Source: an uncultured bacterium
Lineage (GTDB): Bacteria > Gemmatimonadota > Gemmatimonadetes > Longimicrobiales > RSA9
Assembly (NCBI GenBank): GCA_937889645.1
Contig: CALBZE010000068.1
Span: 1-64,000 of the forward strand
Direction: 5' to 3'
DNA: 64,000 bases
This document shows positions 30,323-38,966 of this stretch, one piece after another. The notes under the pieces are model-generated. The model searched no databases and was not told the DNA's origin. It worked only from the letters and a program-made list of their open reading frames with translations. Position numbers and translations under genes: made by a program. Every line of letters starts with the position of its first letter. The first letter of the stretch is position 1.

Positions 30323-31525
30323 TCAGTCCACGCCGACCCCGGACGCCGTCAGGTCGACCCAGCTCCGCTCCGCGATCGGGACGACGCGAGAGAGCGCGGG
30401 GTTGTTGTGGACCGCCCGCTCGATCGCACAGGTCGACAGGTGGATGATCGGATTGCCCGTGACCTTGCTGGAACAACCGTCTTCGAGGTCGCAGTCCTTG
30501 ATCTTGCTCTTCTCCGACGTGTTCTGGCCCAGAACGATGACCGAGCCGTAGACCCTGGAGTTGCCGCCCCCCGTCTCGATCTTGCCCCGGACGATGATGA
30601 TGCCGCTGAATTCGAACCCGCCGCGGATGCCGAGGTTACCGTCGACGATGAGGATCCCCTGCCCCTTTCCCTGGCTCGTGAGGTCGAGATCGCCCCGCGC
30701 GTGAATGATCGGGAAATACAAGTGGCAGGGGTGGTCCGGGTCGTCGGGCGCGCCCCAGTTGAGGTTGTCGTTCACGTTGCAGCTGCCGTCCGAGTTCGTC
30801 GAAGCGGCGACGTGGGGGTTGTTCGTCCCCGGCGGCAGGACCTTGTCCGCGTTGGCGATGAGGTCGTGGTAACCCCATTCCCCGAACGTGAGCAGGCTCT
30901 CCCACGTGATCGAAGAGTCCTGGTCCTTCGGCGGATCGCCCACGATCTCGCCATCGCCGGATACCGACACCAGCGACGAATCCCTGGCTACGATCCCGGT
31001 CTTGGTGCCCTGAGGCTCGGGGCACCGGTCCTCGTCCCACGCCGGGTTCACCACGTCCTCACCGGACACCATCGAGCTGCCGCTCACCTCGATCGGCGAG
31101 AACGTGCTGACGGCGCGGTCGGTCTGGACCTCCATCTGGAGGGTGCGGACCAGCATGCCGAGCTTCCGCTCGGCGTTGCCGCGCGCAACGCGGCCGGTCG
31201 AGGTGACGAAGAACAGGCGGTCGGCCAGTCGACGCGCCTCGACGGTGGCGGTACCGACGGTGCGCCCGCCGACCGTGAGGCCGATCGACTTCGGACCGTC
31301 CTTTTCCACGTTCGAGAGTCCCCCGACGGTCCACGTGCCGACCACGGTGTTGATCCCGTGCTCGGCCACGCGGAGCGCGAGGTCCGCATCCGCCGAGCTG
31401 GTGGAAACCCTTCCCTCCTGGGAAGCGGCGAAGAACCCGCCAGTCACGAGCAGGCCGATCACGACGAGTGCGACGATCGTCGTCGATAGCGCGAAGCCCT
31501 CCCGCCTTTCCTCGAACATGCTCAT
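30323..31525 (-). CDS. PilX-type pilus assembly protein, cassette A
   Basis: The 400-residue product begins MSMFEERREGFALSTTIVAL, a prepilin-like N-terminus with G-F at the cleavage site but no Glu5, as in PilX minor pilins. The C-terminal half contains YFPIIHARGDLDLTSQGKG and ILIVDGNLGIRGGFEFSG, a repetitive beta-strand region. The paralogue at 33466 shares this architecture. ATG 31525 was chosen for GGAGGA four bases upstream; ATG 31519 is also possible. Last gene of the first minor-pilin cassette. Confidence 0.8.
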   Translation of the reverse strand: MSMFEERREGFALSTTIVALVVIGLLVTGGFFAASQEGRVSTSSADADLALRVAEHGINTVVGTWTVGGLSNVEKDGPKSIGLTVGGRTVGTATVEARRLADRLFFVTSTGRVARGNAERKLGMLVRTLQMEVQTDRAVSTFSPIEVSGSSMVSGEDVVNPAWDEDRCPEPQGTKTGIVARDSSLVSVSGDGEIVGDPPKDQDSSITWESLLTFGEWGYHDLIANADKVLPPGTNNPHVAASTNSDGSCNVNDNLNWGAPDDPDHPCHLYFPIIHARGDLDLTSQGKGQGILIVDGNLGIRGGFEFSGIIIVRGKIETGGGNSRVYGSVIVLGQNTSEKSKIKDCDLEDGCSSKVTGNPIIHLSTCAIERAVHNNPALSRVVPIAERSWVDLTASGVGVD

Positions 31526-31554
31526 CGGTTCCTCCATCACCTCGATCGCTGCGG

Positions 31555-32391
31555 CTACGGCGCCGGGTTGGGCGCGTTGCCGCGAAGTGCGACCTGGGTC
31601 ACGAGCGAGTCGATCACGGTGTTAGCCGCATTGGGCTCGCGGGGAGCCCGGACGGCGATCTCGATCCTTCGGATGCTACTGCGTTTGGCAGCGTCCAGCG
31701 GCGGCGCGATCTCGTTGCCGTCGGTGCCGAAGTAGCGGAATGCCAGGCCGCCGACCTCCGCGACCGGCCCGAGGAGCGGCACGACGGGCTCGGCCCCCTC
31801 CTTTCGCCCGATCACCCACTCGCCGCCGATCTGGTAGAGGCCGTACGTCACCGGGACGAACCCCCGCACGAGGGCGCCGGGTGCGACCTGAGCCGAGGAC
31901 AATGTCGAGAACATCTGAAGCACGGTGAGCGGGTAGCTTCCCCAGGTCTCCCCGCACGTCGTCCCGGATGCATCCCGCTGCTGCACCGAGATCGGGAGCC
32001 ACGCGTCGTCCCCCGACGTCGTAGGATCGCCTTCCGAGAAAACGAGGGCGCTGTCCCCGCTCTCGAACCGGTCGCCGAGCTCCCAAACCTCGATCCGGTT
32101 GTTGGACGGGCGGGCACAGACGACGCCGACCTTCCGGAACGCCCTGAAGGTGATCGCGCCCTCCTCCGCCGCGTAGATGTCGCCGCCATTCGCGCTGATC
32201 TCGCGAAGCTCGGTCCCGATCAATTCCAGCGCCGTGCGCGCCGTCTGGCGGGCGCTGAGGACGCCCATCTGCTCGCGATACGCGCGCTGCTGCACCACAA
32301 TGGCCTGCGTCACGGCCGCCAGGATCGCAGCCGTGACGACGACGGTGACAAGGAGTTCGACCAGAGTGAAACCGGGCGACCGTCGATCCAT
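31555..32391 (-). CDS. PilW-type minor pseudopilin, cassette A
   Basis: This 278-residue protein has a class III prepilin leader: MDRRSPG cleaved before FTLVELLVTVVVTAAILA. Glu5 of the mature protein is present. The helix continues as QQRAYREQMGVLSARQTART and a soluble domain follows. Size and position between PilV- and PilX-type genes indicate PilW/PilJ. It acts in pilus tip initiation in better studied systems. It starts four bases after the preceding stop. Confidence 0.85.
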   Translation of the reverse strand: MDRRSPGFTLVELLVTVVVTAAILAAVTQAIVVQQRAYREQMGVLSARQTARTALELIGTELREISANGGDIYAAEEGAITFRAFRKVGVVCARPSNNRIEVWELGDRFESGDSALVFSEGDPTTSGDDAWLPISVQQRDASGTTCGETWGSYPLTVLQMFSTLSSAQVAPGALVRGFVPVTYGLYQIGGEWVIGRKEGAEPVVPLLGPVAEVGGLAFRYFGTDGNEIAPPLDAAKRSSIRRIEIAVRAPREPNAANTVIDSLVTQVALRGNAPNPAP

Positions 32392-32395
32392 CCGC

Positions 32396-32785
32396 TTACC
32401 TGAACAGACTGACCGTGAACGTGTCCTGCACGGCTTCCCCCACCTTCACACCCCGCACCCCGCGGCCTTCGCTCACGACGAGGACCTCCATGTAGTTGGG
32501 CCTCCTGGTCTCCGACACGATCGACCACCAGAAGCGATAGTCGCCGACGACCAAGGGATCGGCCGCATCTCGCGGCGTCACCTCGTCGAACGGCGTGGAG
32601 CGCAGGCGTTCCGACACCTCTTGCATGGCCACCGCTCGCTCCGTCTCGAGGCCTGCCGCACGAACGCGTGCGAGCACGACGCCCGTCGTGGCCGCCATGG
32701 CAAGAAATCCAACGGCGAGGATCACCGTGGCGACGAGGACTTCGACGAGAGAGAAGCCGTCCCGCGCAGAGGAAGCCCTGACCAT
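32396..32785 (-). CDS. PilV-type minor pseudopilin, cassette A
   Basis: A 129-residue prepilin with leader MVRASSARDG and mature start FSLVEVLVATVILAVGFLAM, including Glu5. The VEVLVA.VIL pattern is typical of PilV/GspI. ATG 32785 overlaps the upstream GspH-type stop (ATGA), with GGAGG nearby. The small C-terminal domain ends DTFTVSLFR. Translationally coupled in the cassette. Confidence 0.86.
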   Translation of the reverse strand: MVRASSARDGFSLVEVLVATVILAVGFLAMAATTGVVLARVRAAGLETERAVAMQEVSERLRSTPFDEVTPRDAADPLVVGDYRFWWSIVSETRRPNYMEVLVVSEGRGVRGVKVGEAVQDTFTVSLFR

Positions 32786-33255
32786 CACTTCACTCCCTCC
32801 ACCTGTCCGAGCGGAGCCACTCGGGCCCGCGCGGTGTCCTTCCCGATCACGAAACTGACGATCGTCGGCGCACTGATCGTCGTGTGCGCCGCGATCGCGA
32901 ATCCGCGAGGCGAATAGCAAACGGCGATCGGATCCGTCGCCGCCTCGACCTTCGCGTGGAGTTCGTCCTCCAGGTGCAATCTCTCCAATTCCAACCCGCC
33001 GGCCGAACACCCCTCATTGACCGTGATCCGGCCCTGGGTCACGCTCAGGTGCAGGCTCACGTTGCGCCCCCGCTCGATTGCCGCGGCACGGGCACGCATT
33101 GCGAGATAGACGAACGCATCGCGCGCGTTCGAGACCCGTTTGCGGGAGACGTAACCGCTCGCCCCGTTCACGACCACGCCGACGAGGATCGCGCCGATCA
33201 CGATGACCATGACCAGCTCGACGAGCGTGTACCCCGGCCGCACAAGTCGCATCAT
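32785..33255 (-). CDS. GspH/FimT-type minor pseudopilin, cassette A
   Basis: This 156-residue prepilin has leader MMRLVRPG and mature YTLVELVMVIVIGAILVGVV; position 1 is Tyr rather than Phe and Glu5 is kept. The following ARDAFVYLAMRARAAAIERG fits the GspH/FimT/FimU domain. It is the first gene of cassette A. A weak sigma-54-like element (GGGCACG-ATAT-TCGTA, 33317-33302, minus strand) lies about 50 bases upstream, but its -12 GC is altered to GT. The rest of the 210-base upstream gap shows nothing clear. Confidence 0.88.
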   Translation of the reverse strand: MMRLVRPGYTLVELVMVIVIGAILVGVVVNGASGYVSRKRVSNARDAFVYLAMRARAAAIERGRNVSLHLSVTQGRITVNEGCSAGGLELERLHLEDELHAKVEAATDPIAVCYSPRGFAIAAHTTISAPTIVSFVIGKDTARARVAPLGQVEGVK

Positions 33256-33465
33256 GCGATCGAACCCGTTCGAGTCGGCATGAGAAACGTCGCCACCTAC
33301 ATACGAATATCGTGCCCAGGCCGAGGATCTTTAACGACAACGTGTTACATGCACGACACGGCGGCCGTGGAAGCACTTTTCTTCGCACCGTGCTACTTTT
33401 TTCGCGGCTCGCGACGGTGTCCGTCGCCGCGATCGCGGCTGGCTCGCGGCTCATTCCGTCCCTGC

Positions 33466-34587
33466 TCACCACGCCGGCACCCATAGGCGGCCGGCCGGAG
33501 CGAAAGCCTGGTCCAGGGCCGACGCCCCGGTGAACGCGCGCCATAGGGAGCAGGCGCGGTAATCGACGCGTGCCTCGTCCTGGAGGCGAGCCGGCATCTC
33601 ACCCAGCATCTTCACGGCACCGAACACCGCGGCCCGATCGCGGATCACGAGCGCGCCGGTGACGACGACCGAGCCGAAGAACTGTGCATCGCCCGATAGG
33701 ATCAGGTCGCCGTCGACGATGAGGATCCCCTGCCCCGCTCCACCGGTCACGTGGAGTCCGTCCGGGGCGAAAATGACGGGAAAGTAGTCGCCACACGGTC
33801 CGGTTGGGTCCAGGGGCGCTCCCCAGTTGGCGGCCGCCGCAGTGTCGCAGGCGCCTGCCGGAGCGCTCGGGGCCGGCCGGACATCGCCGGACACGACGAG
33901 GTCGGCGAGCGCGGCCATGTCGCGCAGTGCGAAGGGTCCGACGCGTGCGTGGGCGCCGTCGGCCGGGTCCCATGGGGCGGGAGTTGCGACGGGACGCCAC
34001 TCGTCCGCGGTGTCCGCCGGAAGACCACCGGGGGCGCTCACCGCCGCCGGCGCGCGCCCGTCCAGCGCATCGACCATTGCGCGAACCGCCTCGTCCGGAC
34101 ACGACTCGGCCGCCCACGGCGGTGGTGCAAGCCCGACATCGGCCGCCGTAACGACTACGCCCGGTTCGATCTCCGGAGACTCGCGCGTCGAGAGCGCGGC
34201 ATCGAAGCTCGACCAGACCTCCTCGGGGCGCACGACTCGAACGAGGGCGGCGGCCGCACCCCGTGCGCCTGCCGCGGAAGCCGTCGCCGTTACGAGGAAC
34301 AGCTTCCCGTCGAGCCGCGCGATGGTGACGCGCACGCCCTGCTCGGCGACCGTGCTCACCACCTCGTCACCTGGCCCGAGAGTGAGCACTCGGCGGGTGC
34401 TCCAGTTCGCGAGCGTCGCCCGCACGGCCGACTCCGCGGCCCATCGCGCCCGCGTCGATTCCTCTCCGGCGCGCGCGATCAGCACTTCCTGGGTGCTGAC
34501 GTAGAGCAGCCCGAGCGACGTCGTGCCGAGCGCCATGAGCACGAACACGGCCAGTACGAGCGCGGCGCCGGAGCGGTGAGGGGTCAC
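33466..34587 (-). CDS. PilX-type pilus assembly protein, cassette B
   Basis: The 373-residue product starts MTPHRSGAALVLAVFVLMAL, a PilX-like hydrophobic N-terminus without a canonical Glu5 prepilin motif. The C-terminal region has YFPVIFAPDGLHVTGGAG and ILIVDGDLILSGDAQFFGS, clearly related to the cassette A protein at 30323. GTG 34587 overlaps the PilW-type stop (GTGA). The two proteins are divergent outside the shared region, so the duplication is old or one copy was acquired. Confidence 0.8.
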   Translation of the reverse strand: MTPHRSGAALVLAVFVLMALGTTSLGLLYVSTQEVLIARAGEESTRARWAAESAVRATLANWSTRRVLTLGPGDEVVSTVAEQGVRVTIARLDGKLFLVTATASAAGARGAAAALVRVVRPEEVWSSFDAALSTRESPEIEPGVVVTAADVGLAPPPWAAESCPDEAVRAMVDALDGRAPAAVSAPGGLPADTADEWRPVATPAPWDPADGAHARVGPFALRDMAALADLVVSGDVRPAPSAPAGACDTAAAANWGAPLDPTGPCGDYFPVIFAPDGLHVTGGAGQGILIVDGDLILSGDAQFFGSVVVTGALVIRDRAAVFGAVKMLGEMPARLQDEARVDYRACSLWRAFTGASALDQAFAPAGRLWVPAW

Positions 34588-35342
34588 GGCCGGGCCCCCG
34601 TGTCCCGGACGTTGAGCAACGCGAACCGGAACCGCGCGACCCGCGCCGGCACGCCCGACCCGGCCTCGACATCGGGCCGCAGAGAGAAGATCCCCTCGAT
34701 GGCAATAGGAACCACGCCCCTGTCACCGAGCGCGGGAGCGAAGGTGCTGCCCCGGTCGTCGAGCAGTTCGGCCGTGAGCGGCTGACGGCCGCCGTCGCCG
34801 CGGCGGTAGCGCAGTGCGCGATCCGTGAGGTGATAGCTCCCGCTCTCGAAGAGTAGAAGGAGCGTGCCGGGCGGCGTCGGCAGGGGCAACGACCACCGGT
34901 AGACCGACGCGCCGGCCGCTCCTTCGCATGCATCGCCGGCCCGCTCGCTGTATCGGAGAGCGGCCGGCCGTACGTTGCCGATCGAGTCGACGACGAGTAC
35001 GGAATCCTTGGCGGGCTCCGGCTCCCGGAGACCGCGGTACCGAACGAAGGTGGAGCCGCCCGGACCGACCCCGCACACCACGCCGGTCCCGCGGAACGCG
35101 CGGAGCGCTACGGAATCCGGTGTCACGACGCGCAGATCCGTCGCCGGGTCGAGGAAACGCAGCTCGTCGCCGAGGGTGAAGACACTGACCCGGAGCGCCT
35201 CGGAGCTCCGCACCGTCCAGGAGTGCCGTCGGGCCACGGCTTGCGCCGACGAGAACGCGCCTGCGAGGGCCGAGCCGATTATCGCGGTGAGCCCGAGCGC
35301 GATCAACGCTTCCGTGAGCGAATGCCCACGCGGCGCTTTCAT
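34584..35342 (-). CDS. PilW-type minor pseudopilin, cassette B
   Basis: This 252-residue prepilin has leader MKAPRG and mature HSLTEALIALGLTAIIGSAL. The usual Phe1 is His and the Glu at position 5 is kept. The extended helix contains SSAQAVARRHSWTVRSSEAL and the rest is a soluble domain. The start overlaps the PilV-type stop (ATGA). Its gene order position equals that of the cassette A PilW. Confidence 0.8.
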   Translation of the reverse strand: MKAPRGHSLTEALIALGLTAIIGSALAGAFSSAQAVARRHSWTVRSSEALRVSVFTLGDELRFLDPATDLRVVTPDSVALRAFRGTGVVCGVGPGGSTFVRYRGLREPEPAKDSVLVVDSIGNVRPAALRYSERAGDACEGAAGASVYRWSLPLPTPPGTLLLLFESGSYHLTDRALRYRRGDGGRQPLTAELLDDRGSTFAPALGDRGVVPIAIEGIFSLRPDVEAGSGVPARVARFRFALLNVRDTGARP

Positions 35343-35719
35343 CGTTCGCCTCCGATCGGCGGCAACGGCGGCCCGTGGAGCGCCTCGAAGTGAATGGCGC
35401 ACGACGTCGGAGCGTCGAGGCACTCGACGTCGATCGAGATCCGCCGGACCCTCCCCTCGGATCGCACGGCCCAGAGGACTCGGTGCCGCCCGATTTCCCG
35501 CTCGTTCCCGGTCGGAGAACTCACCTGGAGCAGGGAGTCGAGCACGGCGGCGGCCAGGCGCACGGCCATCTCCCGGTCTGCCGCGGTGCGCAGGGTACGC
35601 ACGGCCAACGTCGCCGTCGCGACGGCGCCCATTACGCCGACCGCGAGCACGACGATGGCCACGATCACTTCGGCCAGAGCGAACCCAGGAGCGCCGGGCG
35701 CTCGCACGCGGTTCACCAT
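35339..35719 (-). CDS. PilV-type minor pseudopilin, cassette B
   Basis: A 126-residue prepilin with leader MVNRVRAPGAPG and mature FALAEVIVAIVVLAVGVMGA with Glu5. The helix carries RTLRTAADREMAVRLAAAV. It overlaps both neighbours by a few bases, so all four cassette B genes are translationally coupled. It resembles the cassette A PilV protein only in the helix. Confidence 0.82.
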   Translation of the reverse strand: MVNRVRAPGAPGFALAEVIVAIVVLAVGVMGAVATATLAVRTLRTAADREMAVRLAAAVLDSLLQVSSPTGNEREIGRHRVLWAVRSEGRVRRISIDVECLDAPTSCAIHFEALHGPPLPPIGGER

Positions 35720-36165
35720 TGCCGTGGCCGACCGTAGGTGGAGAGGGTGAGCCCGGCGACCGCGTCGCCCCGCAGCACGCTGAACGTGCGATTGGCCACC
35801 CGGCCGAGCCCGCGCCCATCGAAGGCGAGGGCGATAGGGGAATCGGCAGCCCCGGAGACCTCGAGGCGCACGCCGTACTGTCGTGCGAGGTCGACCGGAA
35901 GCGCGAGAGTGTCGCCGTCCGCGGCCTCGATCCAGAACCTCGCCTTCGCGATGTCGACGACGAGCGACGCGCCGCCACGCGAGATGGCGGCCGCCCGGGC
36001 CCGGGCGACGCCGGCGGCGAGCGCGTCGCGCGCGCTGCGCACGGCGAGCTGGTCCATCCCGCGACGCATCGGCGGGTACGCGAGCCCGGCGAGGATCGCC
36101 AGCAGGCTCAACGTGACGAGCAGCTCGACGAGCGTGGTTCCGGCAGAACGTCGATGGTCGATCAT
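35713..36165 (-). CDS. GspH/FimT-type minor pseudopilin, cassette B
   Basis: This 150-residue prepilin has leader MIDHRRSAG and mature TTLVELLVTLSLLAILAGLA with Glu5. A GspH-like domain follows (SARDALAAGVARARAAAISR). It is first in cassette B and lies 68 bases after the response regulator gene at 36234. A nested inverted repeat sits directly at its start codon. Co-transcription with the two-component genes is likely. Confidence 0.85.
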   Translation of the reverse strand: MIDHRRSAGTTLVELLVTLSLLAILAGLAYPPMRRGMDQLAVRSARDALAAGVARARAAAISRGGASLVVDIAKARFWIEAADGDTLALPVDLARQYGVRLEVSGAADSPIALAFDGRGLGRVANRTFSVLRGDAVAGLTLSTYGRPRQW

Positions 36166-36201
36166 GGCGCCACGCTACCCCCGCTTGCGGGGCGGCGCCA
36201 T
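36164..36201 (-). other. Nested inverted repeat at the start of the cassette B GspH gene
   Basis: ATGGCGCC (36164-36171) pairs with GGCGCCAT (36194-36201), enclosing a second stem CCCCGC / GCGGGG with a TT loop. On the minus strand the structure ends at the start codon, so it would cover the ribosome-binding region. It may separate regulator and pilin expression. Confidence 0.5.
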
Positions 36202-36233
36202 GGCCGGGCGGGACGCGTGGTCCGCCGTGAGGA

Positions 36234-37592
36234 CTACTCGAGGTTATAGTCGCGGATCTTGTAGAGGAGCGCGCGCGAGCTCAGCTCCAGCAGCTCGGCC
36301 GCACGCGTCTTGTTGCCGCGCGTGCGTTCGAGCGCCTTGGCGATCAGCCGCTTCTCGAGCGCGGCGCCGTGCTTCTTGACCGACAGCTCGTCGGGCGAGA
36401 GCTCGGGGTCGTCGAAAACGGGCACCGGCGACGTGATGTGCGACGGCAGGTCGTCCGGCGTGATCTTCGGCCCCGTCGCCAGCACCATCGCCCGCTCGAT
36501 CGTGTTCTCCAACTCCCGCACGTTACCGGGCCAGCGGTAGTCGACCAGGTACTTCATCGCCTTCGGGTCGACTCCCTCGATGTTGAGGCGGAGCCGTTCG
36601 TTGTGCAGCTCGATGAAGTGCTGGACGAGCGGCGGGATCTCCTCCTTGCGCTGGCGCAGCGGCACCAGGTGGATCGGCACGACGGCGATGCGATAGTAGA
36701 GGTCGCGCCGGAACCGGTTCTGCCGGATCTCTTCCTCGAAGTCCTTGTTCGTCGCGGCGATGATGCGCACGTCGACGGCGCGGGACTTGTTCTCGCCCAG
36801 CCGACGGACCTCGCCTTCCTGAAGCGCGCGGAGCAGCTTGACCTGCAAGGTGGGCGGCATCTCGCCGATCTCGTCGAGGAAGAGTGTGCCGCCCGCGGCC
36901 TCCTCGAAGAGACCTTGCCGCTCACGCTCCGCGCCGGTGAACGCGCCACGCGCGTAGCCGAAGAGCTCGGCCTCGAGGAGCGTCTCCGGGATCGCGCCGC
37001 AGTTCAGCGCGACGAAGGGTCCGGACGCCCGATCGCTCTCCACGTGAATCAGCCGCGCAATGACCTCCTTCCCCGTCCCACTCTCGCCCGTGATCAGCAC
37101 CGACGACGGGTACTTGGCCACCTTGATGGCGAGCTGGAGCGCCTGCTGCATCGCCGGCGACTTGGCGATGATCTGCCCGAACCGCTTTTCGACGCGCACC
37201 TCCTCGCGCAGCCTACGCACCTCGCGCCTCAGCGCCTCCCGCTCCTCGGCCTTCTTCAACAGAAGGATGAGCTGATCGGCGCTGAATGGCTTCGAGATGT
37301 AGTCGTAAGCACCCTTCTTCATCGCCTCGATGGCGAGGTCCATGCTGCCGTAGGCGGTCATCACCACGACCAGCGCCTCGCCGTTCGCGGCGCGGTAGCG
37401 CTCGAGGAACTGGATCCCGTTGAGGCGCGGCATGCGGACGTCGCAGAGGATGATCTCCGGCCGCAGCTCGAGGGCGCGCGCCAACCCCTCCTCGCCGTCG
37501 CTCGCGACCTGGACGTCGTAACCTTCCTCGCCCAGGATCAACGAGACGGTCTGACGCAGTCCTGGCTCGTCGTCGATGATCAGTATGGTCAT
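36234..37592 (-). CDS. NtrC-type sigma-54-dependent response regulator
   Basis: The 452-residue protein has receiver, AAA+ and Fis-type HTH domains. The receiver is complete: acidic pair DDE near residue 8, phosphoacceptor Asp in ILCDVRMP and lysine in YISKPFS. Walker A is GESGTGKEV, and [16 protein letters not shown] holds an intact GAFTGA loop. The HTH is in [20 protein letters not shown]. It overlaps the kinase stop by four bases and precedes a minor-pilin cassette. It would activate -24/-12 promoters, possibly including the pilin promoters nearby. Confidence 0.94.
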   Translation of the reverse strand: MTILIIDDEPGLRQTVSLILGEEGYDVQVASDGEEGLARALELRPEIILCDVRMPRLNGIQFLERYRAANGEALVVVMTAYGSMDLAIEAMKKGAYDYISKPFSADQLILLLKKAEEREALRREVRRLREEVRVEKRFGQIIAKSPAMQQALQLAIKVAKYPSSVLITGESGTGKEVIARLIHVESDRASGPFVALNCGAIPETLLEAELFGYARGAFTGAERERQGLFEEAAGGTLFLDEIGEMPPTLQVKLLRALQEGEVRRLGENKSRAVDVRIIAATNKDFEEEIRQNRFRRDLYYRIAVVPIHLVPLRQRKEEIPPLVQHFIELHNERLRLNIEGVDPKAMKYLVDYRWPGNVRELENTIERAMVLATGPKITPDDLPSHITSPVPVFDDPELSPDELSVKKHGAALEKRLIAKALERTRGNKTRAAELLELSSRALLYKIRDYNLE

Positions 37593-38845
37593 GATCCGTG
37601 CGGCTCCAGGGCGGCAGCCCGTGCGGCAGGCAGGAGGATCGTGAACCGGGCGCCACCGCCCTCGACGTTCTCGGCCCGGATCGTCCCACCCATCGCATCG
37701 ATCAGTCGCGCCGAAACGGCGAGGCCGAGACCGGTTCCCTTCCCCGGCGGCTTCGTCGTCACGAACGGCTCGAAGATCTGGCCCAGCAACGCCGTGGGGA
37801 TACCGGGTCCGTTGTCGGTCACGGTGATCTCGACCACCTCACCGCCGGCCGGGAACGGGTTCTCGCGCGGAATGCGCGGGCGCTGATGGAAACGGCGCCG
37901 ATGCGAGTAGTCGACGTCCGGCGGATCGTCCTTCCGCCGCGTCGCCGACCGCTGCACCGGCGCCAGCACCCTGTGTCCCGTTCTAACCACGATCTTCGGC
38001 GACTCCACGCTCTCGAGCACGTCCGCCGCGTTGAGGAGCAGGTTGACCACCACCTGCTCGAGCTGGTACGGGTCCGCCTCGATCGGCGGCGCGCCCGGCG
38101 TGAATTCGCAGCGCACATCAATATGCTGAAACTTGCCCTGCATGGAAAGGAGATCGACCGCGCGGGCGGCGACCTCGTGGACCTCGATCGGCTGCACCCG
38201 CGCCTCGCGCGGGCGCGCGTAGTCGAGGAGGCCGCGGACGATGCGGTCGATCCGGTGCGCCTCGCGCGTCGCCGCGGCGAGCAGATCCCGCTCCTCCGGG
38301 CCGGCGCTCCGCTCGAGAATCCCGAGATAGCCCAGGACCGCGCTGAGCGGGTTGCCGACCTCGTGCGCGATCCCCGCCGCGAGCCGGCCGACCGATGCCA
38401 TCTTCTCGACCTGGATCAACTCGTCCCGGGCTTCCGTGAGCTGAACGTTGGTCTCCTGCAGCGAGCGGATGTTCTCGGCAAGCTGCTCCCGGTGCGCGAT
38501 CAGCCGCTCGGCCATGCGGTTGACCGCGTCGGCCAGCCGCGCCATCTCCGCGCTCCCGCCCGTCGGCAGGCGGTGGCCGTAATTCCCGCCGGCGATCGCC
38601 TCAGCGCCTGCGATCATCTCATCCAGCGGCCGGAGAATGCGCAGGTGCACCAAGAAACGCCCGAAGAGCGCGAAGACCAACACGTCCGCCACGAGCAGGA
38701 GCAGCACGTAGCCGACCGCCGCGCCCGGCGTCGAGAAGCGAGGCAACAACAATATTATGCCTGCCACCGCCACCAGCAGCGCCCCCGCGAAGATGATGGC
38801 GAACGCCACGACCAGCTCTCTGCGGAGCGAGGGAAGCGACGTCAT
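37589..38845 (-). CDS. Membrane sensor histidine kinase (HAMP type)
   Basis: The protein has about 418 residues with two transmembrane helices (ELVVAFAIIFAGALLVAVAG and the VGYVLLLLVADVLVFALFG region), so almost no periplasmic domain. HAMP follows (RILRPLDEMIAGAEAIAGGN), then HisKA with GRLAAGIAHEVGNPLSAVLG and HATPase with VTDNGPGIP and GKGTGLGLAVSARLIDAMGG. It belongs to the NtrB-like kinases that pair with sigma-54 regulators. ATG 38845 was chosen; the frame extends to 38869. Confidence 0.92.
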   Translation of the reverse strand: MTSLPSLRRELVVAFAIIFAGALLVAVAGIILLLPRFSTPGAAVGYVLLLLVADVLVFALFGRFLVHLRILRPLDEMIAGAEAIAGGNYGHRLPTGGSAEMARLADAVNRMAERLIAHREQLAENIRSLQETNVQLTEARDELIQVEKMASVGRLAAGIAHEVGNPLSAVLGYLGILERSAGPEERDLLAAATREAHRIDRIVRGLLDYARPREARVQPIEVHEVAARAVDLLSMQGKFQHIDVRCEFTPGAPPIEADPYQLEQVVVNLLLNAADVLESVESPKIVVRTGHRVLAPVQRSATRRKDDPPDVDYSHRRRFHQRPRIPRENPFPAGGEVVEITVTDNGPGIPTALLGQIFEPFVTTKPPGKGTGLGLAVSARLIDAMGGTIRAENVEGGGARFTILLPAARAAALEPHGS

Positions 38846-38908
38846 CCTGGATCCCGTTCCGAGATACACCGTATGGATTTGCGGGGAGAGCGGGGTCGAC
38901 GGCTGTGG

Positions 38909-38937
38909 AAGATAGGAGCGGGCGCCAGGGGGGACAA
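38909..38937 (-). promoter_or_regulatory. Candidate promoter of the kinase-regulator operon
   Basis: On the minus strand TTGTCC (38937-38932) and TATCTT (38914-38909) are 17 bases apart. It lies about 65 bases before the kinase start. Confidence 0.5.
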
Positions 38938-38966
38938 GGCGGAGAGGCGCGGTCGGGGCGTGCCGA

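Noticed and set aside
33302..33317. Sigma-54 promoter for minor-pilin cassette A
   Set aside because: The -24 half GGGCACG is good but the essential -12 GC is changed to GT, so it was not listed as a feature.
33361..33416. Plus-strand hairpin with T-run (AGCAC/GTGCT then CTTTTTT)
   Set aside because: The stem is only 5 bp and no plus-strand transcript unit precedes it; likely chance in an AT-richer gap.
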